Source: Microbacterium nymphoidis
Lineage (GTDB): Bacteria; Actinomycetota; Actinomycetes; Actinomycetales; Microbacteriaceae
Assembly: GCF_021044885.1 (NCBI RefSeq)
Contig: NZ_JAJNOD010000001.1
Span: forward strand, 1,922,001 to 1,986,000
Length of the DNA: 64,000 nt
Direction: 5' to 3'
Shown one piece after another: positions 34,839-44,190 of the stretch. A program made the translations under genes and the position numbers. How positions within the stretch are numbered: position 1 is the first letter of the stretch; each line of letters opens with the position of its first letter. The notes beneath the pieces are model-generated. The model was not told the origin of the DNA. It made no database searches and saw only the letters and a list, made by a program, of their open reading frames with translations.

Positions 34839-36506
34839 GTGTCGGAACCGTCACGTGTCCTGTCGGGACGATACCGCGTCGATGACGTCATCGGCACCGG
34901 TGGCATGGCCACCGTGTACCGCGGGTACGACCTCAAGCTCGGACGCACCGTCGCCGTCAAGATCCTGAACAAGGACCTGGCACGCGACAGCACCTTCCGC
35001 ACCCGCTTCCGGATGGAAGCGCAGGCCGCCTCCCGCATGGCGAACCAGTCCATCGTCCGCGTCTTCGATGCGGGCGAGGACACGGAGAACGACGTCGCGG
35101 TCCCCTACATCATCATGGAGCTGGTGACGGGGCGCACCCTCAAGCAGCACGCCGCGGAGGGACGACTCACCACGTCGGACGCCCTGCGCTACGTCGACGG
35201 CATCCTGGAGGCGCTGGAGTACTCGCACCGAGCCGGGGTCATCCACCGAGACATCAAGCCCGGAAACGTGATGATCACCGAGGACGGCCGCGTCAAGGTG
35301 ATGGACTTCGGGATCGCACGCGCGGTCTCCGACTCCTCGTCCACCGTCGCCGAGACCACGTCCATCATCGGCACGGCGGCCTACTTCTCGCCGGAGCAGG
35401 CGAAGGGCGAGCCGGTCGATGCCCGCACCGACCTCTACTCCACCGGCATCGTGCTGTACGAGCTGCTCACGGGGCGCCAGCCGTTCCGCGGCGACTCCCC
35501 CGTCGCCGTCGCCTATCAGCACGTCAGCGAGACACCCGTACCCCCCTCCGAGGTGGATCAGGCCGTGCCCCGGGCGCTCGATGAGGTCGTGCTGCGCGCG
35601 CTCGCCAAGGACCCCTACAACCGCTACCCCGATGCGGCCACCTTCCGCGCTGCGCTGGCCGGTGCCGCCGACGGACGCACGCCGTCCAAGCGACACCTGG
35701 AGAACCTCACCAACGAGCTCTACGGCGCCAACCCGCGCGCCGCAGCCGAGACGGCACGATCACTGCGTCAGCTCTCCACCGACACCACAATGACCCGCAC
35801 TCAGCAGGGTCCGCCCGTGGCGTGGATCTGGGCGGGCGTGGCGGTCGTCGCGGTTCTCGTCGTCTCCGTCGTGTTCTGGGCCGTGAGTTTCGGCAAGCCT
35901 TCTCCCACGGCGACTCCCACCGGCCTCACCGTCCCCAATGTGGTGACGATGGAGTTCGACCAGGCCACGCACGAACTCACCGAGAAGGGCCTGCGCTTCA
36001 AGAAGACCGAAGAAGCCAGCGAGGATGTGGCCGCGGGTTCGGTCATACGAACAGATCCCGCACCCGGAACTCCCATCGAGCCGGCGTCGTCGGTCACGCT
36101 GGTGGTGTCCACCGGTGCAGCCACCGTGGAGGTGCCGGCGCTGGTGGATCAGACGTCCGCGGCCCAGGCGCTACAGGCGGCGGGGCTGCAGCTCGGAGCC
36201 GTGAACGCGCAGAACGACCCCTCGCGTGCGAAGGGGACCGTCATTTCCTCGGAGCCGGCCGCGGGTGAGAAGGTGGCGCCCGGAACCACCGTGCGACTTC
36301 TCGTGGCCTCCGGCAAGGTGACCGTCGTCAACTACAAGGGCTGGTCGCTCGAGGCCGCCCGGGAGACGCTCGAGGGGCCCGAGTTCGAGCTCACCGTGAA
36401 CGCCACGCCCGATCCCTCATGCACCGGCGGAACCGTTCAGTCGCAGGTGCAGATCGGCGACGTCGACATTCACTCCACCGTCGATCTGACCTACTGCGCG
36501 GGCTGA
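34839..36506 (+). CDS. pknB: PknB Ser/Thr kinase with PASTA repeats
   Basis: 555 residues from GTG 34839. Kinase motifs: [36 protein letters not shown], and an activation loop SSSTVAETTSIIGTAAY. A membrane helix (WIWAGVAVVAVLVVSVVFWAVSF, about residues 325-350) is followed by three PASTA units (GLTVPNVVTMEFDQATHEL, VEVPALVDQTSAAQALQAA, VTVVNYKGWSLEAARETL) that sense muropeptides or lipid II. Last gene of the cluster. Confidence 0.95.
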   Translation: MSEPSRVLSGRYRVDDVIGTGGMATVYRGYDLKLGRTVAVKILNKDLARDSTFRTRFRMEAQAASRMANQSIVRVFDAGEDTENDVAVPYIIMELVTGRTLKQHAAEGRLTTSDALRYVDGILEALEYSHRAGVIHRDIKPGNVMITEDGRVKVMDFGIARAVSDSSSTVAETTSIIGTAAYFSPEQAKGEPVDARTDLYSTGIVLYELLTGRQPFRGDSPVAVAYQHVSETPVPPSEVDQAVPRALDEVVLRALAKDPYNRYPDAATFRAALAGAADGRTPSKRHLENLTNELYGANPRAAAETARSLRQLSTDTTMTRTQQGPPVAWIWAGVAVVAVLVVSVVFWAVSFGKPSPTATPTGLTVPNVVTMEFDQATHELTEKGLRFKKTEEASEDVAAGSVIRTDPAPGTPIEPASSVTLVVSTGAATVEVPALVDQTSAAQALQAAGLQLGAVNAQNDPSRAKGTVISSEPAAGEKVAPGTTVRLLVASGKVTVVNYKGWSLEAARETLEGPEFELTVNATPDPSCTGGTVQSQVQIGDVDIHSTVDLTYCAG

Positions 36507-36542
36507 CCGCGTCCTCGTGACGCCCTGCGAGAGAATGAGCGC

Positions 36543-37145
36543 ATGCCCCGTCCGCCCTCCGCGTCCGTCAATCTGGAATCCGTTCCCGGCGCTGATCGAT
36601 CGGTCATCGGGGACGGAGGACTGAACGCGCGGGCGGCGATGCAGGCGATGATCACGTGGGCGTCGTCGATGACCCGCCGCGAGGATCTGCTGCGGCGCAG
36701 CGACTTCCCGCTCGCCGACGACATGCTGGCGTTCCTGGTCATGAATCAGCTCGCCTATCGCGGCCTCGCCCGCCCCACCGAGCTCGCCGACGCCGTGCAC
36801 ACGGGACGATCCAACCTCAGCAAGGTGATCCGTCGTCTGGAAGAGGCCGGTCTCGTCGGTCGCATGCCGAACCCCGAGGACGGCCGCGAGACGATGATCG
36901 GGATGACCCTGCAGGGGCGGTCCGTGGCGAGCCGCATCGTCGCGGCCAGCGACGATGATCTCGGCGCCGCGGTCGCCCACTGGAGCGATGAGGATCTGAC
37001 CCGGTTCGAGGAACTGCTCGTCCGTCTGGTGCGAGACCTCGACGATCAGATGGACGGCGGGGTGCGGCGTGTGGCAGGCGTCAGCTGGAAGCCTTCGGCA
37101 GCCCGATGGGATCCGACCCGCTCCGCAGACAGTTCTGCCAGCTGA
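36543..37145 (+). CDS. MarR-family regulator
   Basis: 200 residues with a winged helix: LARPTELADAVHTGRSNLSKVIRRLEEAGLVGRMPNPEDGRETMIGMT. It faces the rhamnosidase gene and overlaps its 3' end by 100 bp. The best candidate to bind the palindrome at 41243-41275 that precedes the transporter-rhamnosidase pair, in which case a rhamnose-related ligand is likely. Confidence 0.85.
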   Translation: MPRPPSASVNLESVPGADRSVIGDGGLNARAAMQAMITWASSMTRREDLLRRSDFPLADDMLAFLVMNQLAYRGLARPTELADAVHTGRSNLSKVIRRLEEAGLVGRMPNPEDGRETMIGMTLQGRSVASRIVAASDDDLGAAVAHWSDEDLTRFEELLVRLVRDLDDQMDGGVRRVAGVSWKPSAARWDPTRSADSSAS

Positions 37146-39922
37146 CGCGCGATCTCGGCCTGAATCATCGGGCTGGCGTACTGGAACACCACTTCGGCCA
37201 GGGTCTGCCGTGCTGTCCAGCGCGTGCCCGCGTGCATCGCCGCCACCGATCCCGGGCGGTGCTGCTCCAGCAGCTGCTCGACCAGCCGCAGCGCTTCCGG
37301 ATCGTCGATGACATCCGCGAGCGCGGTGTCCATTCCCACTGCGCCCGGCGATGATCCACCCTCCGCCGGGCACACCCAGCGATGGTTGCCGGCGCCGACG
37401 GAGAACTCACGCCCGTCGGGAAGACGCACCTGGGCCGTGACGCCCGCGGGAAGGGCGGCGTGGACCACGATCTGCGCGTCCTCTCGTCGCCATCCCGCCT
37501 CGATCCGGCCGAACGGACCCTCGTAGGACGCGGAGGCGTCGTCGACACCGGGCAGCGGGTGCGGTGCGATGCGGACGCTGCGATGACCCGGTCGGGTCAG
37601 GGCCAGGCCCGCGAGCTCGCGATGCATCCAGTCGGCCACCGCCCCCAGTGCGTAGTGGTTGAAGCTGGTCATGTCGCCGGGGTTGATGGAGCCGTCGGGA
37701 AGCATCGAGTCCCACCGTTCCCAGATGGTCGTGGCACCCATGGTGACCGGGTAGAGCCAGGATGGACAGGCCGTCTGCAGCAGCAGGCGCCCTGCCGCGG
37801 CATCGTGCCCGGTGGACGTGAGGGCATCGAGCACGATCGGCGTGCCCACGAACCCTGTCGCGATGCGATAGCCGTTCTCCCGCACGAGAGCGGCCAGCCG
37901 CCGTCCCGCGGGGTCACGCAGCGCCGGGGGGAGCAGATCGAACGTCAGCGCCAGCGCGTAGGCGGTCGGAGTGTCGGAGAGCAGACGCCCGGCCCCGGTC
38001 ACGTACTCGCGCACGAATGCCTGCCGCACCTCGTCCGCGACGCCGCGATAGCGCTCCGCGTCCGTCGTGTGCCCGAGGATCTCTGCTGCTCGCGACAACA
38101 GACGCGTCGAGTGGGCGAGATAGGCCGTGGCTACAAGCCCGGTGGCGGTCATCGCCTGGCCCGGTCGGTCGGGCGGTGCCGTCGGGTCGAGCCAGTCCCC
38201 GAACTGGAAGTCCCCCTCCCACACCCGGCCAGCCCCCGCCCGTCGCAGGCAGAGCTCGACCCACGCCCGGGCACTCGGGTACTGACGTGTGAGCACATCG
38301 CGGTCGCCGAAGTGCCGTTCCAGCACGTCCGGCACGATGACGGCCGCGTCCCCCCATGCGGCCGCGGGCCGTGCCAGGCCGATCACATCGGGGATCACGA
38401 ACGGGACCACGCCCTCGTCATCCTGTTCCAGAGCAAGATCGCGCAGCCAGGAGTCGAGGAATCCCCGGACGTCGTAGAGGAACGCGGCCGTGGGGGCGAA
38501 GACCTGGATGTCGCCGGTCCATCCGAGCCGTTCATCGCGCTGTGGGCAGTCTGTGGGCACGGACAGGAAATTCCCCCGCAGACTCCACACGACGTTCTCA
38601 TGCAGCCGCTGAAGCAAGGGATGAGAGGTGTGGAACCAGCCGGTGCGTTCCAGGTCGCTGTGGATGACCACGGCGGTCACGTCGTCGGTGACGATCTCAC
38701 CCGGCCAGCCGCTCACCTCGGCGTACCGGAAGCCGTGGAAGGTGAACTCCGGCTCCCACACTTCGACGCCCTCGCCGCTGAGCGTGTAGCGATCGGTGGC
38801 GGCGGCCCGGCGCAGCGGCCGGACGCCGAGCTCACCGTGCTCGAGCACCTCCGCGTGGCGCACCGTCACTGTCGTGCCCGCCGGGCCCGTCACGCGCAGC
38901 CGCACCCGCCCGACCAGGTTCTGCCCGAAATCGAGGATGGTCGCATCGCCCGCACCGGGCAGCAGCGCGACGGGTCGGCGTTCCTCCGTGCGGCGCACGG
39001 GAGGAGAGATCCGCGGGCCGGGGACGTGCTCCGCGGGATGGATCAGTGCCGGTGTCCACCCGCCATCGTCGTACCCCGGCTGGTCACAGGGGCGACCCGC
39101 TGCGTCCCGCAGGTGCATACGCGCGTCATAGCACTCACCGGCGTAGAGACCGCTGGTGCGCAGCGCGCCACGGGTAGTGCGCCAGGCACCGTCGGTCGAG
39201 ATCCACCGATGCGCACCGTCTGCCGATTCCACGAGAAGCTGCATCGCCACGCGCGGCTGCTCGCCGTAGCGCGGCTGCGCGTTCTGGCGGAAGCCGAAGT
39301 GCTCCGTGGCCCAGGCGCCGGCCAGGCGGATCAGGATGCAGTTGTCCCCCTCACGGAGGAGGCCGGTGACGTCGGTGGTCTCGTGGACGGTGCGTGCGGA
39401 GTACGGGGTCCATCCGGGTGCGAGGACATGGTCGGTGACGTCGGCGCCGTTGACACTCACCTGGTGCACGCCCACGGAACTCGAATACAGGGTGGCGCGC
39501 ACCACGTCGTGCGCCGTGAACTCGTGCCGGAGCAGTACCGGCTGCGCGTGGATCTCCGGTGTCCGCTGGCCGATCCAGTCAGCATGCCATTCGCCGTCCC
39601 CGAGAAATGCGGCAACGACCGGCACCGGTTCGCTCCAGTCGCTCGCCGACTCATCGTCGCCGAACACCCGGACACGCAGCGTGCCCTGCTGTCGGGGCGC
39701 GAGCGGAGCGAACGGCCACGTACGCCGAAGTCGCCCTCCACCCGGCAGCCGGGCCCGCTCCACCGCGCCCGCGCTGCTCCACTCGACCTCTGCACCGGCC
39801 TGCCGCCATGACGGCGACGGCACGGTGATCCGCCAACCGATCCGCGGCTCGGCCACCGGTGTGGGATCGCCCCGACGGGGCGCTTCCACATCCACCCGGG
39901 TGACGACGGCGACGGCGGTCAT
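37046..39922 (-). CDS. GH78 alpha-L-rhamnosidase
   Basis: 958 residues. Domains match GH78: N-terminal beta-sandwich (LLRHEFTAHDVVRATLYSSSVGVHQVSVNG), then an alpha/alpha barrel with DCPQRDERLGWTGDIQVF, WGDAAVIVPDVL, WEGDFQFGDWLDPTAPPD and SFNHYALGAVADWM. The general acid and nucleophile lie in the DERLGW and GDW/GDF regions. A tail of about 90 residues (from DTALADVIDDPEAL) is extra. No signal peptide, so it acts on internalised oligosaccharides. Start overlaps the transporter stop (ATGA). Confidence 0.9.
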   Translation of the reverse strand: MTAVAVVTRVDVEAPRRGDPTPVAEPRIGWRITVPSPSWRQAGAEVEWSSAGAVERARLPGGGRLRRTWPFAPLAPRQQGTLRVRVFGDDESASDWSEPVPVVAAFLGDGEWHADWIGQRTPEIHAQPVLLRHEFTAHDVVRATLYSSSVGVHQVSVNGADVTDHVLAPGWTPYSARTVHETTDVTGLLREGDNCILIRLAGAWATEHFGFRQNAQPRYGEQPRVAMQLLVESADGAHRWISTDGAWRTTRGALRTSGLYAGECYDARMHLRDAAGRPCDQPGYDDGGWTPALIHPAEHVPGPRISPPVRRTEERRPVALLPGAGDATILDFGQNLVGRVRLRVTGPAGTTVTVRHAEVLEHGELGVRPLRRAAATDRYTLSGEGVEVWEPEFTFHGFRYAEVSGWPGEIVTDDVTAVVIHSDLERTGWFHTSHPLLQRLHENVVWSLRGNFLSVPTDCPQRDERLGWTGDIQVFAPTAAFLYDVRGFLDSWLRDLALEQDDEGVVPFVIPDVIGLARPAAAWGDAAVIVPDVLERHFGDRDVLTRQYPSARAWVELCLRRAGAGRVWEGDFQFGDWLDPTAPPDRPGQAMTATGLVATAYLAHSTRLLSRAAEILGHTTDAERYRGVADEVRQAFVREYVTGAGRLLSDTPTAYALALTFDLLPPALRDPAGRRLAALVRENGYRIATGFVGTPIVLDALTSTGHDAAAGRLLLQTACPSWLYPVTMGATTIWERWDSMLPDGSINPGDMTSFNHYALGAVADWMHRELAGLALTRPGHRSVRIAPHPLPGVDDASASYEGPFGRIEAGWRREDAQIVVHAALPAGVTAQVRLPDGREFSVGAGNHRWVCPAEGGSSPGAVGMDTALADVIDDPEALRLVEQLLEQHRPGSVAAMHAGTRWTARQTLAEVVFQYASPMIQAEIARQLAELSAERVGSHRAAEGFQLTPATRRTPPSI

Positions 39923-41202
39923 CGGCTTTCCCAGGCCGTGACCGTCTCCGAGCGTCCGGGGTCCTCATCGGGGATCGGAGCGGGACGACGACGGCGGAAA
40001 GCCAGCCACGCGCAGCCGAGGCCCACGACGTTGAACACGGTGAGCAGCACGTACATCACCGTGACGCTCGTGTCGAGGATCAGCGGCGTGATCACCGCGA
40101 GCCCCGCAGCCGAGAACCGGCCGATCGCGATGATCGCGCCCTGTGCGGTGGAGCGCAGCAGCGTGGGGAACGACTCCTGTGTCCACACCTTCATGATCCC
40201 CTCGAAGGCGAACGCACCCCCGACGGCCGCCAGCAGCGCACTCACGGCGTACGTGACGAGGTTGAGCCCCGCGACCACGACGAGCAGCTTCGACGCGATC
40301 ATCAGGACCGCGCCCACCTGAAAGTACACAAAGCGACGCGGGCCGTCGGCGATCTTCATGAACCAGAGGTATCCCAGCACGGCGACCGGCACCATCGGCA
40401 GTGCGATCAGCGCGGCCTGTCCCACGGTGGCGCCACCATAGGTCACCACGATGTACGTGCCGAACTGTCCGCTGGTGTTCGCGACGAGGTTCGTGAACGC
40501 GTAGAAGGCGACGAGAGCGAGAAACGGCACCAGGAAGGGCGGACGGAGCAGGTCGCTGATGCGGGCGCGATCAGCACGCTCGCCGGACGTGCCGGCGCGC
40601 TTGCGGGTGCGAGCGGCCTGCCACGCGGCGGATTCCGGGATGGTCAGCCGTCCGACCAGGACGAGGGCGGCAACCACGCCGATGTGCGCGAACAGGACCT
40701 GGGCACCGGCACGCCCCCAGTCCCCGACCACGCTGGCGAGCACCGTGTTGACCACGATCCCGATGATCCACAACAGGTTGGAAAAGCCCAGCAGACGCCC
40801 GCGGTTCCGCTCCGTCGCCGCCTCAGCGATGGTCGAGAGCGAGACCGGCAGGTCTGCTCCGGTGCCGAGGCCGAGCAGCACGGCACCGAGGACCACCATC
40901 TCGAACGACGGTGCCACGACGAGCGCTCCCACAGCCGTGAGGATCAGCACCATGGTGGCGGTGAAGACCGGACGACGCCCGAGCCGATCCCCCAGCCTGC
41001 CGCCGATCAACGCTCCGAAGGCGATCGACAGCGTGAGGGCTCCGGCCGCGACGCCCACCTGCCACTGGGTGAGGCCGAGGTCCTGCTGCAGGATGACGAT
41101 CGAGGTGCTGAAGCCGGTGATGGCGGCGGAATCGATGTAGGACGCCATACCGGAGACGACGGCGACCCACCAGGGACGAGAGTGCAGGGGACGAGCGGAC
41201 AT
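39919..41202 (-). CDS. MFS transporter, sugar-porter type
   Basis: 427 residues from ATG 41202 with GAAGGAGA upstream. Twelve membrane helices; MFS signature GGRLGDRLGRRPVF after helix 2 and LGLGTGADLPVSLSTIAEAATERNRGRLLG. Loop between helices 6 and 7 is charged (RTRKRAGTSGERADRAR). Co-transcribed and translationally coupled with the GH78 rhamnosidase, implying import of rhamnosides or rhamno-oligosaccharides. Confidence 0.88.
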   Translation of the reverse strand: MSARPLHSRPWWVAVVSGMASYIDSAAITGFSTSIVILQQDLGLTQWQVGVAAGALTLSIAFGALIGGRLGDRLGRRPVFTATMVLILTAVGALVVAPSFEMVVLGAVLLGLGTGADLPVSLSTIAEAATERNRGRLLGFSNLLWIIGIVVNTVLASVVGDWGRAGAQVLFAHIGVVAALVLVGRLTIPESAAWQAARTRKRAGTSGERADRARISDLLRPPFLVPFLALVAFYAFTNLVANTSGQFGTYIVVTYGGATVGQAALIALPMVPVAVLGYLWFMKIADGPRRFVYFQVGAVLMIASKLLVVVAGLNLVTYAVSALLAAVGGAFAFEGIMKVWTQESFPTLLRSTAQGAIIAIGRFSAAGLAVITPLILDTSVTVMYVLLTVFNVVGLGCAWLAFRRRRPAPIPDEDPGRSETVTAWESR

Positions 41203-41242
41203 GGCTTCTCCTTCGAAGCACGGGAAGGTATGCCGCCACACT

Positions 41243-41275
41243 AACGGATGATTGTCGTGTAGACAATCATCCGTT
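41243..41275. promoter_or_regulatory. Perfect long palindrome, operator of the transporter-rhamnosidase operon
   Basis: Arms AACGGATGATTGTC (41243-41256) and GACAATCATCCGTT (41262-41275) are exact inverses around GTGTA. The core TTGTC-N5-GACAA is of the MarR/GntR operator type. It sits 41 bp upstream of the transporter start and overlaps the last bases of trpG. No T tract, so terminator function is less likely. Confidence 0.7.
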
Positions 41276-41919
41276 TATCGATGCGGTGTGAGCGTCGCCG
41301 CACGCGCGACCGCACCCGCGTCCCCGGTCACCTCGAGCCAGTTCGCCAGCATCCGGTATCCGTCCGTCGTGAGGATGCTCTCCGGATGGAACTGCACGCC
41401 GTGGACCGGCGCTGATCGATGCACGATACCCATCACCACTTGCCCCGCCCGAGCCGTGATCCGGAGTTCAGAGGGCAGTGTGCTCTCCTCGACGGTGAGC
41501 GAGTGATAGCGACCGACCGGAACCTCCGCCCGCACCCCGCGGAACACGCCGGTGCCATCGTGGCTGACCGCGGACACCCGGCCGTGCATCGGCTCGGGGG
41601 CGACCCCCACGACACCGCCGAGCGCGACAGCGATGGCCTGGTGTCCCAGACACACGCCGAGGAGGGGCACATTCGCCCTCACAGCGGCCTTCACCACGTC
41701 GATCGAGGCGCCGGCATCCTCGGGGCGACCGGGCCCGGGCGAGATCAGCACGCCGTCGTAGCCGCGGAGACCGGCGGTGGCATCGGCGATGTCATCCGCC
41801 TCGATGAAGTCGACACCCGCGCCGAGCTCGACGAGATACCCCACCAGCGTGTGCACGAAGGAGTCGTGATTGTCCACGACGAGGATGCGCGAAGCGCTAT
41901 TGCGTGATGGTGTTGGCAT
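41275..41919 (-). CDS. trpG: Glutamine amidotransferase of anthranilate/aminodeoxychorismate synthase
   Basis: 214 residues. Class I GATase: Cys nucleophile in GVCLGHQAIA, HGVQFHPES with the catalytic His and Glu, N-terminal RILVVDNHDSFVHTL, LISPGPGRPEDAG. It supplies ammonia for chorismate conversion to anthranilate or 4-amino-4-deoxychorismate. The synthase subunit is not adjacent, so the choice of trpG or pabA is open; the cluster position matches mycobacterial trpG/pabA. Start overlaps the small upstream gene by 23 bp. Confidence 0.92.
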   Translation of the reverse strand: MPTPSRNSASRILVVDNHDSFVHTLVGYLVELGAGVDFIEADDIADATAGLRGYDGVLISPGPGRPEDAGASIDVVKAAVRANVPLLGVCLGHQAIAVALGGVVGVAPEPMHGRVSAVSHDGTGVFRGVRAEVPVGRYHSLTVEESTLPSELRITARAGQVVMGIVHRSAPVHGVQFHPESILTTDGYRMLANWLEVTGDAGAVARAATLTPHR

Positions 41920-42061
41920 CCGCGGGCGGGAAGAACGTCGCGCTGACCCAGGGGAACGCGTACCAGAACAGGCCGTACAGGATCGCGGCGACCACGACGA
42001 GCACGATGATCAGCTTCACGAACCAGGGTCCGGGAAGGACACGCCACAGAGCGCCGTACAT
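41897..42061 (-). CDS. Small single-helix membrane protein
   Basis: 54 residues from ATG 42061, overlapping the sortase stop (ATGA). One membrane helix: VKLIIVLVVVAAILYGLFWYAF, ending VSATFFPPADANTITQ. Encoded between sortase and trpG; a protein of this kind is often seen at this position in Microbacteriaceae. Function unknown. Confidence 0.75.
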   Translation of the reverse strand: MYGALWRVLPGPWFVKLIIVLVVVAAILYGLFWYAFPWVSATFFPPADANTITQ

Positions 42062-42843
42062 CAGCTCTCCTTCGGGAGATAGAGCGACGCCGGCTGCTTG
42101 CCGTCTGCCACGCGCGGGGTGAAGGCCTCGAACACGGCGTAGCCGATGAGGCGCTCCGAGAAGCCGTACCGCGGGCTGCACGTCGTCATGGTCAGATAGC
42201 GCCCCGTCGCCTCCACCGTGGTGTTCTGCGGCGTGGGGTCGAGCACATCCACGGAATCCGGGGTGACGTAGACCATGTTGCGGTACCGGTAGGTGTACCA
42301 GCCGTCCGGGGTTTCCACGACCACCGCGTCGCCCACCTGCATCTCGGGCAGGTTCATGAACGGGGCTCCGTGGCTGCCACGGTGCCCGGCAACGGGGAAG
42401 TTGCCGATGTCTCCCGGCATCGCGGTGTCGTTGTAATGGCCGACCATGCCGAGATCGAGGCTCTCCCAGGTGGCGGTGCCCTCCGCGATCCTGACCTCCT
42501 GGCCCAGACGCGGGATGTGCAAGGTGGCGAACACCTCACCGCTGGCCGGCTCCTCGATGGGAGGCGGGTCAGCGACCAGGGTGTTGTACTTCTGCGAGGG
42601 GTCCGACGTGGGCAACGGCTGACCGCTGTTCTTCGCGTCGTCCGCCCAGGTCTGGCTGACATCCTGCGCCTGCTGGTTGGCCGCGGCGCCGAGGATCATG
42701 TCGCCGACCCACATCTGCCAGACGACGAAGAGCAGCACAAGCACACCGCCCGTGATCAGCAGTTCGCCGAGAACGCCGGTCACCGTGACGCGCCCGCGTT
42801 TGCGGGCGCGCGCTGCTCGGCGCGTAGGAAGCTCGGTGGTCAC
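42061..42843 (-). CDS. srtE: Class E sortase
   Basis: 260 residues. N-terminal helix (VLGELLITGGVLVLLFVVWQMWV) anchors it; the sortase domain has HRGSHGAPFMNL with the catalytic His, and LTMTTCSPRYGFSERLIGYAVF with the catalytic Cys and Arg, as in the TLTTC-type motif of class E. It links LAxTG-like proteins to peptidoglycan. Followed by the small membrane gene and trpG. Confidence 0.93.
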   Translation of the reverse strand: MTTELPTRRAARARKRGRVTVTGVLGELLITGGVLVLLFVVWQMWVGDMILGAAANQQAQDVSQTWADDAKNSGQPLPTSDPSQKYNTLVADPPPIEEPASGEVFATLHIPRLGQEVRIAEGTATWESLDLGMVGHYNDTAMPGDIGNFPVAGHRGSHGAPFMNLPEMQVGDAVVVETPDGWYTYRYRNMVYVTPDSVDVLDPTPQNTTVEATGRYLTMTTCSPRYGFSERLIGYAVFEAFTPRVADGKQPASLYLPKES

Positions 42844-42891
42844 AGCGCGAGCCTAGTCAGACACTCTGGGAAGAATCCACACGCGGTGGAA

Positions 42892-43125
42892 TCAGCGCCA
42901 CCGCATCGTCATCAGGAATCCGATGAGTGCGATCCCGAAACCGATGGCGAGGTTCCAGCCGTAGATGCCCGGGATGGGGAACTGCTGGTCGCTGAGGTAG
43001 AACACCAGGATCCAGGCGAGACCGATCAGCAGGAACCCGATCATGACCGGCTTGAACCACACCGGGTTCGGGGTCGCGTCGGGGTGTACGTTCTCGCGCT
43101 CTTCCGGCGTTCCTCGTCGTGCCAT
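42892..43125 (-). CDS. crgA: CrgA, cell-division membrane protein
   Basis: 77 residues with two helices (PVMIGFLLIGLAWILVFYL and LAIGFGIALIGFLMTMRW) and the conserved NPVWFKP and PIPGIYGWNL motifs of CrgA. In actinobacteria it recruits PBPs and FtsI at the divisome and stabilises the septum. Same neighbours as in mycobacteria (near trpG and ppiA). Confidence 0.95.
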   Translation of the reverse strand: MARRGTPEERENVHPDATPNPVWFKPVMIGFLLIGLAWILVFYLSDQQFPIPGIYGWNLAIGFGIALIGFLMTMRWR

Positions 43126-43212
43126 GCCGACATCCTATCGACCCGCACCGAATCTGACGATCCGGGCCGTCCGCACCCGGAAATCACACGGATGTGATTT
43201 TCATCCCCAGGC

Positions 43213-43265
43213 TGTGGATAACTATGTGGACAACGTGTGCAGAAGCCCGGGCGAGCCGTGGACAA
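43213..43265. other. Cluster of DnaA-box-like sites
   Basis: TGTGGATAA (43213-43221) is a perfect consensus box; TGTGGACAA (43225-43233) and CGTGGACAA (43257-43265) are near matches in the same direction. They lie in the 160-bp gap between rhomboid and crgA. The block is origin-proximal in related genomes, so this could be a DnaA reservoir or regulatory site rather than oriC itself. Confidence 0.5.
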
Positions 43266-43285
43266 CCCCGCCCGGACCGGGCGTG

Positions 43286-44185
43286 TCAGCCGACGATCGG
43301 ATGGACCACCGGCAGGAGGAACACCGACGCGCACAACAACAGCGCGAAGCCGGCGAGGAGGCCGATCTGCAGTCCCCGCTGGGACCGCTGACGTGTGGCG
43401 GCGTAGATCGCGCCGACCACAAGACCGCCGATCAGACCGCCGAGATGAGCCTGCCAGGCGACGTTGAAGCCCGGAATGAACCCGATCAGCAGGTTGATTC
43501 CCACGATGACGAGGATCTGAGTGATGTCACCGCCGAGACGCCGCGTGATCACGATGAGAGCGCCGAACGTTCCGAAGATGGCACCGGATGCGCCGACGAC
43601 GAACTGGTCGAAAGCAAGGAACGCCATGAGCACCGAACCGGCGAGGGCGGAGATCACGTAGAGGGCGAGGAATCGCCAGCGGCCGAGCAGTGGCTCCAGG
43701 ATGCGTCCCATCATCCACAGGGACAACATGTTGAAGAACAGGTGCAGGAAGCTGCCGTGCACCAGCGTCACGCTGAGTGCGCGCCAGGGCTGCACGTTGG
43801 ATCCGAGTTCCGGGGTGATGGCATAGCCCACGAAGGAGAGCGCGCTGGTGACGGCGACGCCGATGGGCCCGGGGATCATCTGGATCAGGGAGACGACGAT
43901 CGTCACCGCCATGATCGCGTAGGTGACACGCGGGGTGCGGGAGCCGGAGGCGGCGACGACCGCTCCGCTCCCGCGACCCCATCGACGTTCCGCCTTCTTC
44001 TGTGCCGCGGTTCGCTGGGCGGCCTGCTGCTTCATGCACTCCGGGCACACGACGCCGACGGCGCCCTGTGTCTGGCATTCCGGGCAGATCGTGCGCAGGC
44101 ACTTCTGGCACAGCACGAAGCTCATCCGGTCCGGATGGCGGTAGCAGAAGTTGTCCCTGTTGCGGGTGACCTCGGCGGACGTCAC
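43286..44185 (-). CDS. Rhomboid-family intramembrane serine protease
   Basis: 299 residues. N-terminal B-box-like zinc motif CYRHPDRMSFVLCQKCLRTICPECQTQG...CPECMKQQ then six membrane helices. The catalytic Ser is in VVGASGAIFGTFGALIV and the His in AWQAHLGGLIGGLVVGAIY. Substrate unknown. It stands between ppiA and crgA, as in many actinobacteria. Confidence 0.9.
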   Translation of the reverse strand: MTSAEVTRNRDNFCYRHPDRMSFVLCQKCLRTICPECQTQGAVGVVCPECMKQQAAQRTAAQKKAERRWGRGSGAVVAASGSRTPRVTYAIMAVTIVVSLIQMIPGPIGVAVTSALSFVGYAITPELGSNVQPWRALSVTLVHGSFLHLFFNMLSLWMMGRILEPLLGRWRFLALYVISALAGSVLMAFLAFDQFVVGASGAIFGTFGALIVITRRLGGDITQILVIVGINLLIGFIPGFNVAWQAHLGGLIGGLVVGAIYAATRQRSQRGLQIGLLAGFALLLCASVFLLPVVHPIVG

Positions 44186-44190
44186 GTGTG

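Noticed and set aside
37382..39811. 809-codon frame opposite the rhamnosidase
   Set aside because: Antisense shadow of a clear GH78 gene.
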